Source: Stentor coeruleus (Eukaryota > Ciliophora > Heterotrichea > Heterotrichida > Stentoridae). From it: DNA of 64,000 nt. Of this stretch, positions 60,496-64,000 are shown in pieces. The stretch lies in NCBI GenBank assembly GCA_001970955.1, contig MPUH01000074.1, forward strand, positions 54,957 to 118,956, given 5' to 3'. How positions within the stretch are numbered: position 1 is the first letter of the stretch; the number at the start of each line of letters is the position of its first letter. The notes beneath the pieces are model-generated. The model searched no databases, had not been told where the DNA came from, and saw nothing but the letters and a program-made list of their open reading frames with translations. The translations under genes and the position numbers were made by a program.

Positions 60496-61174
60496 ATTTT
60501 TATTTACTATAAATATACTTATAGTTAATAAATTATATTTAAAAATCAGTCTGATTTCACAGAATATTTGATAAAATATTTTATGAATATGCCCCAGCTA
60601 AAATTTTATAGCATTTAACATAAATACGATATTAAACTTTCTATAAAATCATACAAGATAAATGGGCTTATTTCTCAATATAAAATCCCAGCTTTTATTT
60701 TTAAAAAAAACAAAGAATCTAATAAAAAAAGATCAGAATCAATTAACAGAATCCTACCAATATACAAAATTAAAACAGCATTTATTTACATCCTCATAAA
60801 ATCATATCTTAAACATTTTTAATCATAAAAAATCATTATCACAGCAATTTATTCAAAGTCTCATCCTTTTCTATCAATCTTACATCCAGCTTTCTATAAC
60901 CTAATTAAAACCCTTAACTTTTCATCCTAAATACACTAAGGCTATAATTTAAAATGCAATCATCCCTCAAAATCAAAAAATAATTACACATAATACATTT
61001 TTATCTAAATATCACATTCTACCTCTAATTATTAAATTCTTCTAAACAACTTCTTCAAGCTTCATTTCACAAAACTATTAATAATTTCAATAACCTGCAT
61101 TTAAAAATAGGAATAAAGTACTTAAATCTCATTTTAAAAATAATACCATATTTATATAATAATTATTTATTAAA
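60496..61174. other. Intergenic DNA, about 680 bp, no gene seen
   Basis: AT-rich, becoming A/C-rich before the zinc-finger gene. No further eIF5B similarity noticed. Confidence 0.5.
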
Positions 61175-61651
61175 ATGAAAACACCTAAACTCTACTGCGA
61201 GGTTTCGGGTTGCAAAAAAACATTCAAAAACCAAGAAAGTCTTGAGAATCATATAAAAAATGACCATTGTTCTAATGAGTTGACTGTAAATTTTGACTAT
61301 AAATGCCCGACATGCTTCAAAAATTTGTCAACTAAACAAAGTTTAAAGGAGCATTTTTACACACACACAGGAGAAAGACCGTATAAATGCTTAGAAATAG
61401 GTTGTGGATTAACATTCCGTCAAAGTAGTCAGTTATCAAATCATAGAAAAGTGCATTTGGAAATAAAAAAAAAAAATCCCAAATCATCAGAAATTAGTTT
61501 TGGATTCTTATCTGAATTAATTTCTCAAGAAGATTTTAAAAAGTGTGAAATCCCAGATGGTCCTTTTTCAGGTGATGATGTGAATTTGCCGAAGATTGAC
61601 CCAACTGGGTATAAAAATGTAAGGATTTGTGGGCTATTTGAAATAAAATAG
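61175..61651 (+). CDS. C2H2 zinc-finger protein (three fingers)
   Basis: 158 residues. Three C2H2 fingers lie in the first 95 residues: YCEVSGCKKTFKN..SLENHIKNDH, YKCPTCFKNLSTKQSLKEHFYTH and YKCLEIGCGLTFRQSSQLSNHRKVH. The classic linker TGERPYKC between fingers 2 and 3 marks a DNA-binding type. Two fingers have the CxxxxC spacing of TFIIIA/Sp1-like fingers. The last 60 residues are acidic and hydrophobic (FGFLSELISQEDF), which could act as a regulatory segment. A sequence-specific DNA-binding regulator is the likely role; targets unknown. Confidence 0.9.
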   Translation: MKTPKLYCEVSGCKKTFKNQESLENHIKNDHCSNELTVNFDYKCPTCFKNLSTKQSLKEHFYTHTGERPYKCLEIGCGLTFRQSSQLSNHRKVHLEIKKKNPKSSEISFGFLSELISQEDFKKCEIPDGPFSGDDVNLPKIDPTGYKNVRICGLFEIK

Positions 61652-62567
61652 TTATTATTTAGAAAAACTATAGTTTAAGATAGGATTTTTTTATTTTAAT
61701 GTTAGTTTTTAGGTAAAAAGATAGAAGGAGGATGTGAAATTGGGTTTTTTTGATTTGAAAAACTATAATAGAAACGAAAAGATGAGGCATTTTTATGATT
61801 AGTTGAAACTAGAAAAATTATTTGGGATTTGGGTGTTGGGGAGGTTTTTTTATTTATGTGGTAGTTATTTTAGTGATTGATTTAAAAGTTATGTTGATGA
61901 TTATTTTAATGCTTTTTTTGAGTTTGTTTTTTGAATTTTAGAATATGGATTTTATTGAACTAGAATGTCTTATAAAAATATGATAAAGTACTAATGTATT
62001 ATATAGTTATAGTGTAAAAGTTGATATGTTAGCCTTGTATTATAAAATTATTGTGTTATAAATTGATGTTTTAAATAACTTGAGTTAAATTATATATTAC
62101 TTTTAGTTCTTTATGGTTTTATGTTGATAAAATTATAAATGGTTATATAAAAATAATTATTTAGGAGTAAAGCTTAACTACACTTAAGCCTACAAAAATA
62201 TAAATAACTTCATAAACTACTCAATCTATAGTTTTCAATATAACATTTAAATTACTTTTTCCATATTGCTAAATTTTTACCTTCAACAATAAATCACTCT
62301 CTATATATAATCCAACTTTTTATTTCTAATCTAATTCTCTGACAAATCTCATCTATTTCCTCTAAAATCTTCCAATCCTTTTATAAAAAATTTATTCCTA
62401 AACAAATTAGCTTAACATCTTTTCATTACATTATCATCTTTGCCTATAATAAAAATCCTATCAAATTTCCACCTGAATTCACATTTTTTTTTTAAATTTA
62501 TAAAGCCTAAAGCCATAATTCCCTCTAAAATAATCCATTGGAGACAAAATTTTATGCTTAATACATA
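61652..62567. other. Intergenic DNA, 916 bp, no gene seen
   Basis: G/T-rich to about 62150, then A/C-rich to the next start. The 72-codon minus frame at 62412-62630 overlaps the next gene's start and is judged spurious. Confidence 0.5.
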
Positions 62568-63554
62568 ATGTTGTGGATTCTTGTAATGGCTATCAGTGCC
62601 GAAGCAACAAGAAAACCAAAAGTTTATCAAGTAAACCTATCTAATCCTCCTTTAACACGTTGGACACACATACAAGCTGAGTATGCATCAGAAATAAAAG
62701 TGTTTGCTGAAAATTACGCAGCACAAGTCTCTAAAGATGAGCTTGAAGGTATTGTTGTCTTATTAGAAAATGGGTATTTGACTAAAGAATTCTCAGAAGA
62801 ACTTCATGGTTTAGCAAATACTGTGAATATAACATATAATCAAGCAGTGTTTTTGAATTTCATGTATGAATGGAATGCTTATTGTACATCAATTGTTGTA
62901 AGACTGACAAATGGTACAGTAATACATGGAAGGAACTTAGATTATATGTCAAGCACTTTTCTTATGGATACTACTGTACAAATTCAAGTTTATAAAGGGA
63001 CTAAATACTTATACACATCAGTTGGATTCGCATGGTATTTAGGTGTTGGTACAGGTATTGGTCCTGGTTATTCTGTATCACAAAATCAAAGAAGTCAAGG
63101 AGGCAGAGATGAAACTTTTGAAGCATTAGCTAAAGGGTATCAAGGGGATTTGTGGGTTTTAAGACAAAGTTTTATAAACTTTCAAAGATATGATGAAGCT
63201 ATGTGGTATTTGAGTAATATCAAAGTGGCAGCGAGCACGTATTATATAGTTGCAGGATTAGAACAAGGATCTATATTAGTGAGGAATCGTGATGATATTG
63301 CTGGGTCTATGATGTTAAATGATGAGAATTGGTATCTTGTTCAAACTAATTCAGATCCTTGGCTTAAAGATCCAGATGGGAGAAGGTTGACTGCTATGAA
63401 AAAATTGGACTCTATAGGTCAGAAAAATATGAATGTCGATCAACTTCTAGGGGTCTTGCAGACTTTCCCTGTAATCAACCCAACTACAGTGTTCACAACT
63501 ATCATGGTCCCAGAATCAGGGTATTTGAACACTACAATTTATACTAGTGATTAA
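62568..63554 (+). CDS. Acid ceramidase / N-acylethanolamine acid amidase-like hydrolase
   Basis: 328 residues. A short hydrophobic leader (MLWILVMAISAEA) is a probable signal peptide. The Ntn-hydrolase nucleophile lies in EWNAYCTSIVV (Cys106), followed by IHGRNLDY, the conserved Arg/Asp block of the acid ceramidase/NAAA family. Family members cleave themselves just before this Cys to give alpha and beta chains, then hydrolyse fatty-acid amides (ceramide or N-acylethanolamines) in lysosomes. The alpha chain would be about 105 residues, near the family norm, and Asn-x-Thr sites (for example NITY, NGTV) fit a secreted or lysosomal glycoprotein. Substrate cannot be told from sequence. The second half is less conserved. 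Confidence 0.87.
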   Translation: MLWILVMAISAEATRKPKVYQVNLSNPPLTRWTHIQAEYASEIKVFAENYAAQVSKDELEGIVVLLENGYLTKEFSEELHGLANTVNITYNQAVFLNFMYEWNAYCTSIVVRLTNGTVIHGRNLDYMSSTFLMDTTVQIQVYKGTKYLYTSVGFAWYLGVGTGIGPGYSVSQNQRSQGGRDETFEALAKGYQGDLWVLRQSFINFQRYDEAMWYLSNIKVAASTYYIVAGLEQGSILVRNRDDIAGSMMLNDENWYLVQTNSDPWLKDPDGRRLTAMKKLDSIGQKNMNVDQLLGVLQTFPVINPTTVFTTIMVPESGYLNTTIYTSD

Positions 63555-64000
63555 GATAATAGGGTTAATCATTAGAATTTAGTTTAGAATTAAGAGAATT
63601 ATTGTATGAGGGAAATTGAATTAGGAAAAATGTTTTTTTATTTTTGTGATTAAGATGCTAAAGGTATAGTTTTTCTGAGTTTTCTAGGTTTTATATGGAT
63701 GTTAGATGAAAATTTTGGATTGTAGTTATGTGTTTGAATCTGATAAGAATAGAATTAGTTTAGGAGAGATGAATGGATTTTTGTATAAAAAAACTTGTGG
63801 TAATTAATGGTTTATCATATGTTTAAGAGTACCCTTGACTTATTGCTACTATAATCACAAACTCTTCTTAAAAACAAATAAAACCCAATTTTCTTCCAAA
63901 CATCAACACAAAAAACTATCAAAATAAAAAAACTTATCATCTATTATATAATTTATATAAACCTCAAGATTACACCTCAAGGACATCAGGGGGAATATTC
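63555..64000. other. Terminal intergenic DNA, no gene seen
   Basis: G/T-rich to about 63800, then A/C-rich, which by the rule seen here predicts a gene starting (or ending) just beyond the right edge. Confidence 0.45.

Noticed and set aside
62412-62630. 72-codon minus frame at the amidase start
   Set aside because: Overlaps the signal-peptide start of a well-supported gene and has no pattern.
1-64000. tRNA genes, rRNA, CRISPR arrays, transposons
   Set aside because: I looked for B-box-like strings, rRNA-like GC blocks, spaced direct repeats and transposase or reverse-transcriptase motifs and saw none I could support.

Overview
The window looks like macronuclear DNA of a heterotrich ciliate, most probably Stentor. 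It is very AT-rich and gene-dense. Genes lie on both strands and are almost all single-exon. The one intron I can demonstrate, in the CCT-eta gene at 14527-14541, is exactly 15 nt with GT/AG ends, the size known for heterotrichs. TGA acts as a real stop: the Rab gene ends with a terminal Cys-Cys followed by TGA, and the RRM gene ends in TGA. This argues against Blepharisma, where TGA is Trp. Two tandem copies of CCCTAACA, the heterotrich telomere unit, lie inside the window at 3201-3216. The gene content is eukaryotic and ciliate-like: TTLL, SHIPPO-repeat, coiled-coil cytoskeletal and hybrid histidine kinase genes. The species name is inference.

Layout. 1-3800: the 3' end of a wolframin-like gene, a kelch-like gene with a decayed tandem copy of its 3' end, and the telomere-like repeat. 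3779-14547: a pseudo-otubain/coiled-coil/Cys-rich protein, a TTLL enzyme, PDK1, an R2R3 Myb and CCT7. 14800-25000: a HUWE1/TOM1-type HECT ligase, a frameshifted small gene, acyl carrier protein, a Rab, a 1032-residue unknown and a coiled-coil protein. 25400-31130: small unknown genes, long gene-poor stretches and a C2/coiled-coil pseudogene. 31177-40412: SHIPPO, two-RRM, striatin, a tiny acidic protein, a REEP-armadillo fusion, UBA5 and DYRK. 43090-52672: a Cyc8/UTX-like TPR protein, a large coiled-coil protein, a Ubl-ankyrin-PH-AGC kinase, an unknown and a RING-like protein. 52779-58476: two tandem 709-residue hybrid histidine kinases. 59242-64000: an unknown basic protein, an eIF5B pseudogene, a C2H2 zinc-finger protein and an acid ceramidase/NAAA-type amidase.

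There is no operon-like pathway grouping. Neighbours are housekeeping, signalling and cytoskeletal genes with short spacers (17-400 bp) and a few gene-poor stretches (1.4-2.7 kb). Much intergenic DNA follows a strand rule: read on the coding strand, DNA upstream of a gene is A/C-rich and DNA downstream is G/T-rich. TATA-like strings often sit within about 20 bases of the ATG, which suggests very short 5' leaders.

Four single N bases occur. Three are flanked by direct duplications of 39 to about 144 bp that break or pad genes (PDK1, CCT7) and look like unmerged contig ends. The most unusual items are the telomere-like repeat exactly where a segmental duplication stops, the pseudo-otubain protein, the DFN motif in PDK1, the Ubl-ankyrin-PH-kinase, the REEP-armadillo fusion, the paired histidine kinases and three decaying pseudogenes. 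I see no single clearly new multi-gene system.
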